A DNA stretch of 64,000 bases from Brugia malayi (taxonomy: Eukaryota > Nematoda > Chromadorea > Rhabditida > Onchocercidae), in the NCBI RefSeq assembly GCF_000002995.4, contig NW_025062479.1, positions 22,440,721 through 22,504,720 on the forward strand, given 5' to 3'. Position 1 is the stretch's first letter. Each line of letters begins with the position of its first letter. The notes under the pieces are model-generated. The model did not search any database, was not told the origin of the DNA, and saw only the letters and a list, made by a program, of their open reading frames with translations. The position numbers were made by a program, and so were the translations under genes. Below, piece after piece: positions 49,801 through 62,457 of this stretch.

Positions 49801-52800
49801 AATATTTTAAATTATTACCGAAGTGTCATCGATTATTGTCGATTTTAAACTTCATAAAAAGAATTAATCAAATTCATTCATCAAAATGCATAAAAATTAT
49901 TGTAATAAAATATTTTAATTAATTTTCTTGACTTTTTTTTATTCATTCCAGCAAAGTTAAGGATAAAAAATGAAAAAAAGAAAAAATTAATAAAGTGGAA
50001 TAGCAAAAAGGAAAATAAAAAAAAAAAAAAAAAACAATTGAGCTAAAAAGAATAAAGCTAAAAAAGAAAAAGAAAGAAGCAATGAAAGGGTAAAATAAAA
50101 AAAGAATAGTGGTGTATTTATTATTATGAACAATAGAAATTGACTGACGTTTTTTTTTTTTTTTTTTCCTCTTTCTTTTATTATTTCTTTTTGGAATGTG
50201 ATAACGAATAATCAAAGCTAATTAATAGCAATAATATCAATAATAATAACAATAAAAAAAAACAAGTGGATAATAATAATAATAATAAATAATAATAACA
50301 ATAATAATAATTAATAATAATGATAATAGTAAAGCACTTGAAATAATATAATGAAAATGTAATGATAAAGATTGAATAATGATGTGTGATATGCTGCTTC
50401 TAAGTTGTCCATCAGCATTAAATTGAATCATTCTATTCTCCTCTCTCTCTAAAACGATATGTTATCAGTTTGATGATTACTTGTCAGTTTAATATATACA
50501 TCCTGGATTAAACTATATTCCATCTATTTCTTTTATCTTATACAGTTGAAATGATCTAAGCCAGCTGAAATTGAAATATTGCAAAGTGTCAGTTAAAATT
50601 AATTAGTATATTGTAAATTATACATTTATTATTTTATAATTAATTTATTCTATAATTAATTATGTACAATTATAGGTACAATTAGTTATACAAATGAAAA
50701 AAAAAAAAGAATACGAAAAAGTAAAATAAAGGTAAAATAGAAAAATAGAAAATGAATTGAGAAAAAGCAATATATTTCATTTTCATGCATTTGCAATATG
50801 CGAAATTTTCTTTTGTGCTACACTATTACATAATACTGATAAGATGATAATGTGTGATATATTATTTTAGTAAATTGAACATTTTAATCAATTTTAAGAG
50901 AGTTAATGAATTGAAAAAGAAAAGGAAAACGATTTATCAGTACATTGTATGATAAAATATGCGATGATCAATAATAATTATTGATATTGCTGTATGGAAA
51001 TTAATATGTGATATTATTTTAAAAATAATACTTTCTCTTTCTCAAAAAGAAAAACAGAGAAATAATCAGAGAATTTATAAACAAAATGCACATACATCAA
51101 AAGTAAATAATATTTGGTAATTTTAATTCACATTAGCAAATGTCCAGAAAAGAAAATGGAAAAAAATTAAGGTTATTCATTTTAAATTTGCTAATTTAAA
51201 ATTTCAAAATTAATTCATAATAATTTTCCTTTTTTTTTTCTTCCATTCATTCTTTTTGCACAAATTTATTAAATTGATCAAGTGAAAATGCATGCAATAA
51301 TTAATTACTATTAATATTATTTCCCTTTTGCATTTAATGACAACCAGATGGTTCAGCTTGTATTGGTTGAAATAATTTATCGGTTTAAATATTTATGTAT
51401 GTCAAACCGGAATGATAATATATCATCATGTATGTTACAGTACGGAAAAAACATTTTATGATATACCGTTATTGCATGAACAATAAATTATAATTTCATT
51501 AAATTCTTAAAATGAAATAAATATTTCAAAAAAAAAAAACGAGCAGCAAGTTAAATTTTGCAAATATTTTTTAAGTTTCAAGCAAAACAGAGTTTAAAGT
51601 TAAGTATATTTTAATATTCAAATTTAATTATGAAAATATTTTAGAAAGTATTATTTTGATATAATTGGAATCATTATTTCTGCATGTGATGTATGTATTG
51701 CTTAATTAAAAACAGAAAAAAAAAAATAGAAATGTTCATTAGAATATTTTCCTTTTTTTTTTTCCTTTTTTTTTTTTTATCAAAATTAATGCAAAAATTA
51801 TAGAACGAACGATTGATTTGTTAATTCATTTTTGATTGTATTATTTTTGCTAAAAATTTTCTTAACTTAATGATTATCATTTGCAAATAAAATTTTGAAA
51901 ATTTAAAAAGTATTTAAAAAAGAAATTGTTTAATATTATATTTAAATATTTTTTTTGCATTCATTGCAGTTGTGTCTTATGTCACATTTTACATGGTGAT
52001 AAGTTGTTTGTTTTATCACAAATAAATGTTTTTTTTTTTTTTGATTAATCCAAGAATTGTTTATTCTTCATTAATTGTTGTTAATTTTAACCGATCATTC
52101 ATACCACGTATGTAAACGTAAAATACGTAAACGTTAAAATAAGTTAGCGTATTGATCACTTCTGTCATTATAGTAGTTGCTAATAATTGCAAATAATTGA
52201 ATTTTTATCAAAAGTAAAAAAAAAAAATTTTTTTTCGTTAAATTTGTTTAAATTAATTATATTTCAAAAATTGCTGCAAATAATAATTCAAAAAAAAAAA
52301 AAAGAAAATTGGGACAAAATTTTCGATAATATGTAATTACATTTATAAAGCATTTCTTTTCTTCATAAATTGAATCTGATTTTGATTCAAAAGAAAGAAA
52401 AGAAAAAAACGAAAAAGCTGAAAAAATATTTTCAGCAAATTATTTAATTTGTTTATTTTCCAACTTTTTTTTCTTCGTCATTTTGCAAATTATTCAAAGT
52501 TAACAGATAAATGATAAACTCTTTTTTAATCTAATAAATGACAAAAAAAAACTTTTTTTTTTAGTAATGTAAATTATTAGAATAGGATTGAATGTAATGA
52601 CTGAATTAGTTGAATTAGTTATTGTGATAATGATAAGAAGATATATAATTATCAGGTAAGTTTACTCATAAACAATCGGTAAAGGTAAGTTAATAGGTGG
52701 AGCAGGTAAAGAGATGAAAAAGTTGTACCACAGGTAAGAGCGAAGGTTTTTGTAAAAAAAAAGAAAAAAGTGGGTGAAAAATTTTCGGATGCAATAACAC

Positions 52801-52840
52801 AAGCACTTAAATACTTCAATCCTTACAAGTTTTACATATC
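46867..52840. other. Gene-free flank, central part
   Basis: About 6 kb of AT-rich DNA with TGA/ATG arrays (47656-47740), ACAT and AC microsatellites (48781-48868, 48951-48987), and T or A runs. Listed frames translate CT or ACAT repeats. No gene, RNA gene or mobile element recognised. Confidence 0.5.
48781..48987. repeat. ACAT and AC microsatellites
   Basis: (ACAT/ATAC)n with AC interruptions at 48781-48868 and (AC)n with a short ACAT tail at 48951-48987. Confidence 0.85.
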
Positions 52841-52844
52841 AACA

Positions 52845-52887
52845 ATACATACATGCATGCGTGCACATGCGCATGCGCATGCATGTG
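52845..52887. other. 43-bp perfect alternating purine-pyrimidine tract
   Basis: Every base from 52845 to 52887 alternates purine and pyrimidine, with a GC-containing core of ATGC and GTGCAC units. This is the classical sequence pattern for Z-DNA, and the core is also largely self-complementary. Confidence 0.7.
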
Positions 52888-54011
52888 ACAATGAAATGTA
52901 CGTAACATTTGAAAATTGTAAACAGAATGGAAAGGAAACATCAAAATATTTATTGCATTATGTATCATTGGAGTAGAAAATAAGTTGATTTGATTGTTGT
53001 ATGTATATATGCATGATGAGACAATAAACAAACTTGATGAGATGAAAATTAAAAATGTGAAATGCAAAAATATTGATTATTGATATTGTCTCCTTTGGTT
53101 GTTTATTATTATTATTATTATCATGTATTTTTGATTTAATTACCTTTATAATAGTGTTATAAATTATGTAAAAATTATAAATAAATGATTACAATTATAT
53201 GAAATGAATTTTAATTATTATGATAAAATATTTGTTTCAATTATTATTGTACTTAATTTGAAAAGAAAATATACATTAATAATTGATAAACGAGAAAAGT
53301 GTTATTATTTTAAATTAGCAATTTCTACTTTTTCATTTTATTAAAAAAAAATTTTAAACATATAACAATTTTAAGTGAAAGTTCAAAGATGACATTTGAT
53401 TAGAATTTTTTTTTTTTCGTCTTTAATGGGTTACTAAAATATTCGAACGTCTGAGAACAAAACAAAAAAATAAATAATATTTACGTCAATAATTTAATTT
53501 TGGGACTTTCAATTATGCATAATTTGAATTGATTAAAAATAAAAAAATTTTTACCAATTCATATTGAAAAAATTTTTTAACCTTATTTATAATTCAAGGA
53601 GATATGAAAATTAAGAGAGAGAGAGAGAGAGAAAGAGAAAAAGACAACAACAAAAATTTGTCAAAATCTTTGTACAAATTATAATCATTAAATTCTAACA
53701 AAGAAACAAAAAAAAAAAAAATATCAACTATTTAAAAAAATGAAAAAAAAAAAAAACTTTCGTTTATTTTTAATTTTATCTTTTTTTTTTTTAAATACTA
53801 TTTAAGCTTTTTTATTTCTTCTTAATACTATTAATGTAACATTTTTCATTTAACTAAATTACTTCTAATATTATTTAGGATTAAAATTTTCCTTCTTTTT
53901 TTTTTTAAAGAAAAAATATTTTATCTTTATTTCAAAAAATAAAACGAATAAATTAATAATAAACGTTTACTTTTAAAATAGTGAAAATTTTAATATAAAA
54001 TACTGACATGT

Positions 54012-54347
54012 TGTATGTGTATGTATGTATGTGTGTATGTGTATGTATGTGTATGTGTATGTATGTGTCTGTGTAAAAGATGAAAGAATAAAATTGATGT
54101 AGTAAAGAAGGAAAGGAAAAGGGATGGATGGTATTATCCTTAATGAAGGAATAAAAACGGTACCAGGAACAGACTTACTTTGCAAAACGGAACAGAAGCA
54201 CAATTCATTGAGGCTTGTCTCTTTCAATTCATGTTGGCCAGCCACAATTTATCGCTAGTCTGTCCCTTTTGTCGGGCCGCACACACACATACATCCATCT
54301 ACACATACACACATACATCCATCCACACATACACACATACATGTATG
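54012..54347. repeat. GTAT and ACAC/ATCC microsatellites
   Basis: (GTAT/GTGT)n at 54012-54075, then two to three copies of an ACACACATACATCC-type unit at 54280-54347. Confidence 0.8.
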
Positions 54348-55083
54348 TCCCTTTGAATTCACAATAATTACAAAGTGTAATAGTACCCATATTTAAGCGT
54401 TAATTACATCCATCCATTCATCCATTCATTCATTCATTCATTTATTTTACTTCAAATTAGTAATCGTAATCATTGATCTTACCTATTTACCTTAATGTCC
54501 AATTACTTTTATATTTATAAAAGTAATTTTTAGCTTAGTTTTATTTAAAATAACTGAAATAATCGATCGATTAGACTGTCACATTCTAACCAAAACTTAT
54601 ATTTAATCAAAATTTATATAATTTTTCCAGTTAGCATTTTGTTGTTAGCTTTATGATAAAGCTTTTCTTAAATTAGCTAAAAAAGAAAACTAATTGATAA
54701 TTAATTTGTTAATTAATTAAACGAGAAAATTATGCAAATAACAAATTTGATAAATGCATAAATTAATCATTTCGTATTGTAGAAATTAAATAAAATTATT
54801 TCTATTACATTAAAAAAAAAAAAATAGTACAAGAATCTTCTTGATAATATTATTTTTTATTAATAAAATTCAAAAAAACAAAAAAAAAAAAAGTTTTGAA
54901 AAAGAATGAAAATTATTTTGATAATTTTATTAAATAAATATTTCTCAAATTAATAATATTTAAAATATTTATACAAATATATTAATATTGGCTAAAAAAT
55001 ATTAAATTATCTTTATTATCTCTAATTATTAATGCGAATTTTTATTTAATTAAAAGGAGGAAAAAACCAATGATTAATAATAA

Positions 55084-55317
55084 TTATTTATGATAGGTAA
55101 ATTAGCTATTTGGCTTATATTGATAAGTATATATATCAGGTGGGCCAAGGACAGTCAGTTCGATTTCTTTCCTTGGCTCATTTATATTGAATAATAATAG
55201 TTATTTATGATAAGTAAATTAGCTGTATGGCTTATATTGATAAGTATATATATCAGATGGGCCAAAGATAATCAGTTTGCATAAATTAATCACTTCCTTG
55301 GCTCATTTATATTGAAT
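55084..55317. repeat. 117-bp tandem duplication with internal hairpin
   Basis: Copies 55084-55200 and 55201-55317 share TTATTTATGATARGTAAATT, GGCTTATATTGATAAGTATA and CTTGGCTCATTTATATTGAA blocks. Copy 1 carries TGGGCCAAGGA (55141-55151) and TCCTTGGCTCA (55170-55180), which pair with one G-T. Copy 2 has diverged in the loop and has one mismatch in the left arm. Confidence 0.8.
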
Positions 55318-55679
55318 GATTCATACTGATAATTAGCTCAGTTCTTTTTATATTTTCTTGTGCATATTTCAACTTTTAAGCAACATTTCAATAATTCTAT
55401 AAATAATACATAAATTCATTAATGAATGAATTTAATTTAACATATGAAATTTAAATATATATGTCATAATTTATCATGAAGTTCAATCATTTCCTCTCTG
55501 TTTTCTCCTCTCTCCCTCTCTCTCTCCCTCTCCCTTTCTTTCTCTCCATTTAGAAACGATGACAAACATTTGTAATTGTTCTAAGATAAATTTAAAATTA
55601 TATACCAATTGGAAAATTTAAATCTGTCCGCTCTTCCTATTTTCCTTCCCTTTTTCATTTCATTTTTTGATGCAATAGG

Positions 55680-55710
<31 letters not shown>

Positions 55711-57504
55711 AAATCATTTATCAGTAATGAATATACGTAATTGAAATGCATTACTTATAAGTAACTTAAGTAATTTCATTTTTTACTTACTGAATGTAAT
55801 AAGCGTATGACAGTGATGTTACTTTAAAGTTACGTAAACTATGAAAACAATAATAGACGTAAATATTTATAATAAAAAGAAAAAATTTCTTCTTTCAATA
55901 CATTATTAATTTTTATTCATTTTTTTAAATTATTTATTTAGTTTTTTTTTTATTTTTTAAAATTATTTATATTATTAATTTTTATTGTTTTGTTTTTTTA
56001 TTTTAAATTTATTTGCATTTTTTTTTTCTTCATTTTAGATCAAAATGATAAATGATCATTGCTAGTTTCCTTCATTCATATAATTTTTTTTTTCTCAAAA
56101 ATTTTTAAAAAGAAAAACTTGAAATTAGCAAATTAAATTTAGAATAACGAATAGAACTAAAGGAAATTAATAAAGAAAAAAAAAACAGATTTTAAACTGA
56201 TAATGATAAAATTTCAAGTTCTTGTATGATAAATGATCATAACTAATTTATATAAGAATTGATTTTTCCCTTATTGATCATTCAATCAATATTATTATCT
56301 CAAAATATATAACTTCTAGAGCATAAATTTTGAATTTTGTAAAATTTCATTTCAAATTTGAGTATTTTAATAACTTCCAGAAAAAATGATAACATCAAAA
56401 CAACATAATTTATCAGTAACTTTATACTATTTTAAAAATTAAAATGCAATACCCATGCATTTAACTTGAATAAATATATATTTTAGATTTGATAATTAAT
56501 TCAAATATTTGTAATAAATGATAAGAATGTAAATTTTAGAATATTAAAACACATAAAAATAATCGAATAATGCAATATCGGAATTTAAAAAATTGAAAAA
56601 AAAAATTAAAGAAACAGGATCAAATTTGAATTAAAAAATATCTCTTAAATAATAAATAATATTAATCCATGCGTCGTTTGAATTATATTTGAAATTAAAA
56701 CCATATAAAATATTATTCACAAGATTTTTGTTTATCCAAAAAAAAATAGTAAATAAAGAGATAATAAACAAAATAAAAGAAAGCATAGAAAAGTATTTAA
56801 ATTATAAATGATAACCTAATAATTTTCACTAAAAAAAAAAAAAGAATCAATAAGAATTAAATTAAATTTATTATTTATCTTTGTTTATTATTGCATTGTA
56901 AAAGAATGTTCAAAATTTTAGAATAATTTCAATTAATCTAATGATTTTTTCACTAAAAGAAAAAAAAAAAAACGAATCAGTAAAAATTAAATTAAATTAA
57001 AAAAATTACTATTTATCATTGCTATTGTTGCATTACAATAAGAAATAAGAATTGAAAAAAAAAATTTTTGAAATTGTTTTTAAAAATTTAATTAATATTT
57101 CTTAGCATTGATATATATATAACATAGATGTGAATTAATCAGATGTATGTTAAATTAGTTTATGACGACAAATTGATAAATGAGAAAAAGTGAAAGAGGT
57201 AATTTGTCAAATTAATTGAACATATTATAAGTGCTACTAACATTTGCGAGAATTTATTATATCGATGATTGATTAGTCGTCGAATTTATTACACAATGCT
57301 ATCAGATCATTGATTACTAATCAAATAATCAATATAGTAAATCATTTACTAGTTGAGATATTCGATAAATTATTCGAATTTCGAATTGAATAACACAGTT
57401 TGTCTGCTCTGATCATTTCATTCGCCTTATTATTATTAATTTATTTTTTAATTGCTAAATTTTTAATGCTAAATTACTTATTGCTAACACAATTTTTGTC
57501 ATTT

Positions 57505-57624
57505 ATTATTATTATTATTGCTATTATTATTATTATTATTATTATATTATTATTATTATTATTATTATTATTATGATTATTATTATGATTATTATTATAT
57601 TATTATTATATATTATTATTATTA

Positions 57625-57680
<56 letters not shown>

Positions 57681-57785
57681 CATTACTATTATTATGTTAT
57701 TATTATTACTATTATTATTATTGTATTAATATTGTTATAATAATATTATTATTATTATTATGATTATTACTATTACCATTATTAT
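57505..57785. repeat. (ATT)n microsatellite, about 280 bp
   Basis: The longest simple array in the window: TTA/ATT triplets with ATG, ACT and TAT interruptions. The tyrosine/isoleucine/leucine frame across it is an artefact. Confidence 0.92.
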
Positions 57786-60700
57786 TGTTATTTACTTGCT
57801 ACAATTACTATTGCTTTTAATAAACATCAAAGGGGTAAAATATGAATACAGTAAGTTTTATGATAATTAAAGTTAATTGAAATTATTTATTGTCACTTTG
57901 ACAGGATTATTTTGCTTATTTCTTCCGGAAAATATTCGAAAAAAATGCTTTTGAAATTTCTAAAAAAACTTTTGCATATTTTTTGAAATATTTTCTTTCA
58001 TTTCAATAATATTATTTTTTATTGTGGGTTTATATTTGAGAAATATTTTATTTGCTAAAATTTAATTTATATAAATTCATTTTTCATTTCATTTAGCGCT
58101 TTCAATAAGCGCAAATAATCCATTTAGCATATTTGATTAATACTGTAACATTGAATAATTTCATTCAATCAAAATTTAATAAAATTATTGTTTCAGCGCT
58201 TTGTTATATGTAATGATCGTAATCGATTGATTTCTTTTTTAATTTTTAATTTCTTTTTATAGTACTGTAAGACTTTTGTTAATATTATTTATTTATTTAT
58301 TTATTTTTCTTGATAAATAATCAATCTTAACAATAATTTTATCAATAATTTCATATTAAAATGTTTTAACTTGAAAATTTAAAAAAAAAAAAATTAGTAT
58401 GAAATAAATGCTATTACACTTTACAATGACTTGCAATATTCATAGCAATTAAAACAAATTCAATGATTTTCTTCAAAAAATTTCAAATTCTATTCCACCT
58501 AAAATCACTGCTTGAATTTTTATTAATTTTGAATTTAAAATTTCCAATTATTTTTCATTGATATTTTTATCAAAATATCAATTTTTAATATATTTCAATT
58601 TATATGGCATCGAAGTATTTCTTTTGCTTTAGTAATGGGCGCGTCAATAAAACTTTATTGTAAATAAACAAATTATTTGGATTGAGAAAAAAGAATCGTT
58701 TGTTTATTTTCTTTCAAATTTTTTTTTTTCTAATAATAATTAAAATTTTTATATTTCCATAAAGATTTCTTGATAATAGTGTTATTTAATCAAGTCCAAC
58801 AATATAGAATGCTAAGAAAATGAAAAAAAAAAAGAAAAAATGAAAATATTGAAATGAAGTTAAAAAGAAATGAATATTGGAACAAAATGGAAATAAAAAA
58901 CTGGAAGGAAATCAAAAATTAATGTTCCTTATAATAAATTGAAATTAGACTTTAAAAAAAAAATAAATACATTTATCGTTTAATTATTTATACTGTCAAG
59001 ATAAAATTTTAATTGTAAAATAATTCTATGAAATAACTTTTCAAACACTCAATAGATTAAAATTAAAAATTTTTTTTTTCAAAAATATTAGAAAAGAAAT
59101 GAAAAATATTTATCAAAATTTATTTGATACATTCATTTATTGAAGTAGTAGTAGTAGTATTATAGTTATATTAAACAGATGCTACTAGTTAATTTACAAA
59201 TTTACTAATATATTTTAAGTACTAAAAACTTAATTAGCGTTACTTTCTAATTAATTTTACCTTAACTATAAATAAATTAATAATATAGGTATGCAAAATT
59301 TCTAATTAATAAGAAATTTCGAATTAATTTTTAAGAAAGAAATTTTTTTGAAATGTTAAATTGTCGTTAACTGTTGTTGTACAACTTGTCAACTTATAAT
59401 CTGAAATGGAAATGATAACAGATAACTGATGATAACTGATAAAGTTTAGTAGAAAGAGAAATAATAATTCATACATTAAGCATGATTTTTCAAAAAAATG
59501 TAACATTCTCGCATAATAATAATAATAATTAATTGGAAAACTTGAAATTAAATACTTGAAATTTTATAATAGAATGAATATATGATTAAATAAGTAAAAA
59601 ATATTCGCTCAGAAAGAAAGAAAAAAAAAAAAAAAACGATGAAAGAATTTTAATAAAATAATAATTCAGCAAAATGATACAATTTTTGCACAGTTCAAAG
59701 ATTAACGATTTTTTTTTTCAAAAATAATTTACTGAAAAATTTTTTAAAATTATTTAAATAATTTAAAGCAAAGATTTAGTGCGCCATTTTGTTTATTATT
59801 ATTTTTGCATTTATTCGAAAATATTTTGAAGAAACAAAATATTTTGTTTCTGTAAGAATTTTTAGAAATATTTTCGTTTTTTTAAATTATAATTTTGCAA
59901 TTTTTGCAATATATAAATGATATATAAAGCTGACAATTGCTTAATTTGAATAATTTGAATGTAACTGTAAAAATTTTTTTTTTCCAATTTTTAAATTCCA
60001 ATGAAAAAGTCATAGAATTGTGTTGTAGAAATTTAAACAAACAAATGTTTATTATTATTTTTTTTTTTTTAAATTTAAAAATTTTTTTTTCATATCTTTT
60101 TTATTGATAAAAATAAAAGATTGTTTATTAATTTTTTAAACTTCAAACTAATTTAGTTGAAAATATCAGTGAAATAGTAAACAGTACTTACTATTGCTTA
60201 CTTTATGCTATGATATTAAAAACAGATGACGATTCACAATCTTAGGATTTAATCAAAAGTGGAACGAGCAGATGGAATAAATATCAAATTAACCAATGAT
60301 ACCAAAGAGAGAGGGAGAGAGAGAGGGAGAGAGAGAGGGAGAGAGAGGGAGAAAGCGATTTAATGGTTGAAAGAAGTAAATATGTAAATTTGTTTACAGC
60401 TTTTACTTACAGAAGCCAAATGTATTTCTCATTAGAGTCTCATTCAAAAAGCATATCTGTTTGAGGTTTAGCTATATCTTAGGGTCAATTTTGTAACCAT
60501 TGTTTACTTCTTTGTTTACATACACACACACACACACACATACATACATACTCAGACAGACACAGACGGACATACACAAATAATTGTGATAAATAATGAT
60601 GATAATCATATATACAGCAAACCTTTTGTATTTATAAAAGCATTAATTAATGAATGAATCATACCTCAAAGGATGAGTCATTCTTCTGTTGACAGTATGA

Positions 60701-62457
60701 ATGACAAAGTTTAGAATTTTAGTATGAAAAATTTTTAGCATGAAAAAATTTCCAATATATAAAAATAATTTCCAGAAATAAATAATGATAATTTATTTAT
60801 TTTTAAAAATTATTATCATTTAAAAAATTTGAATTTGAAATGTTTAATTAACAATTTATAATAATTTTTTATTTGCAAATTTAACTTTTGAAAAAAAAAT
60901 CTTATTTTAATTTGAATTTGAAGTGCTGATTAATAATTGATAATTTCTTATGGTAAAGTAAATTGTTAACACATTATTTAAATTCGTCATGTTAAATTAA
61001 TAATTTATAATTCTTATTGTGAAGCAATTTGCTAAGCTGTTTTTTTTTCAATTTAAATTTGAAATGTTAATTAATAGTTTGAATAAAGCTTCCTATTATA
61101 AAATAACTTTTGAAGTTATGCAAAGTAACGAATGATGCAAAAAATAATCTTTCCTTTTTTTTAAGTATTACTTAAGATATATTTTTAATCATTCAACATT
61201 TTCAATACATCATAGTTATCTGAGAATATTTAGGATCATTTAAAAATTATTACTTTAGTTTTTTGATTTCTTATAAAGAATATAAATTTGAAAAAGGCAT
61301 TTTTGCTAAATATATTAAAATTATATATAAGAATACAAAAATGTTTGAAAATGATCGAAAACATATGACAAAAATTATTTGAAACATTCATTAAAAACCT
61401 AAAAAAATTTTTTTTAAAATATCATATGGTCGACTTTATTTTTTATGAAAAATAAAAAATGGAGTAAAAATTAAAATTTTCAGAAAAAATTAATTTTTAT
61501 TGTGAAATGCAATGTTTTAGATATGCATAACAATATTAAAAAAATTGTTTGTGAAATTAAAAATTGAAATTAATAAATTATTAATAAATAATAATTTATG
61601 AAATTAATGATATAAATATGCCAAGATATCATAAATCAATTATTTGCAACATTTTTTTTCCTATTATGTTTATTATTTTAATTTCTATTTAACCATCTTT
61701 AATTTTTATTTTGTTCTTATGCAATTTTGCAAAATGTATACATTTTATTATAAAATTATTATAAAATTTATTATAAATTTTATTATAAAATTATTATAAA
61801 GAAATAATCATTGTGTAACTATTTCAAATAATAATGTAAGTATTATTTTAAAACAAAGTTTCCTTTCGTTTCGTTTTTTTTTTTTTAAATTTAGATTAAA
61901 AAACTTTTTCTAATAATAAAATTTTCATCAATTTCTTCCTTTTCCGTTTTTTTTTTCTTCTCTTTTTTATTTCAATTGAATAAAAATTTTATTTTACACA
62001 AAAATTTACAAATATTATTTTAAAAGCAAATTGTAGAAATACAAAATTGATTGATTGATCGATTTGATTGATAATATTATTAATATTTAAAAAGAATTTT
62101 AAACATAATTAAGCAAAATATGCTAATTTTTATGACAAAATTATTCATTCTGACTATTTTGCATATGTGTCCCAATGGAACTATCACAAAATTAAGCATT
62201 GATTTCTCTTTTTTCCGCATCATTTGAAATTTAAATATTTCATTTTTCATCTTTTATTTAAACAAAAATTTCATACTAACCCTTGAAAATGGTACAAATT
62301 TAATGATTTTATAAATGAATTTAACAAGCAATTATTATTCGCTGTGCTAATTTATACATTCATTAGACGAAATATTAATAATTTGATCGCTAATAATCGA
62401 TCATTTAAAAAAAAAAAAAAAGAAAAAAAAGGGAGAATGAATGATCTTTTGTACTGA
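57786..62457. other. Gene-free stretch before the terminal open frame
   Basis: About 4.7 kb of AT-rich DNA. It holds GAGAGG (60305-60355) and AC/ACAT (60518-60578) microsatellites and a TTATAAAATTA direct-repeat cluster at 61742-61800. An A run (62406-62430) lies just before the terminal frame. No upstream exon of that frame was recognised. Confidence 0.5.
60305..60578. repeat. GAGAGG and AC microsatellites
   Basis: (GAGAGAGG)n at 60305-60355 and (AC)n with ACAT and CAGA tails at 60518-60578. Confidence 0.85.

Larger units (their letters stand above)
52888..57504. other. Gene-free flank, distal part
   Basis: About 4.6 kb AT-rich. It contains a GA tract (53613-53641), a GTAT microsatellite (54012-54075), ACAC/ATCC repeats (54280-54347), the 117-bp duplication described separately, a CT tract (55491-55548), and an A run (55679-55708). 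No gene supported. Confidence 0.5.

Noticed and set aside
52770..52976. 68-codon plus-strand frame
   Set aside because: Spans the alternating purine-pyrimidine tract (Ala-His repeats) and shows no other feature.
53973..54245. Minus-strand frame beginning in less AT-biased DNA with a perfect GTAAGT donor-like site near 54181
   Set aside because: The frame has no ATG start and the downstream part is GTAT microsatellite; one good donor word alone is not enough to call an exon.
57518..57763. Tyr/Ile/Leu frame
   Set aside because: Translation of the ATT microsatellite.
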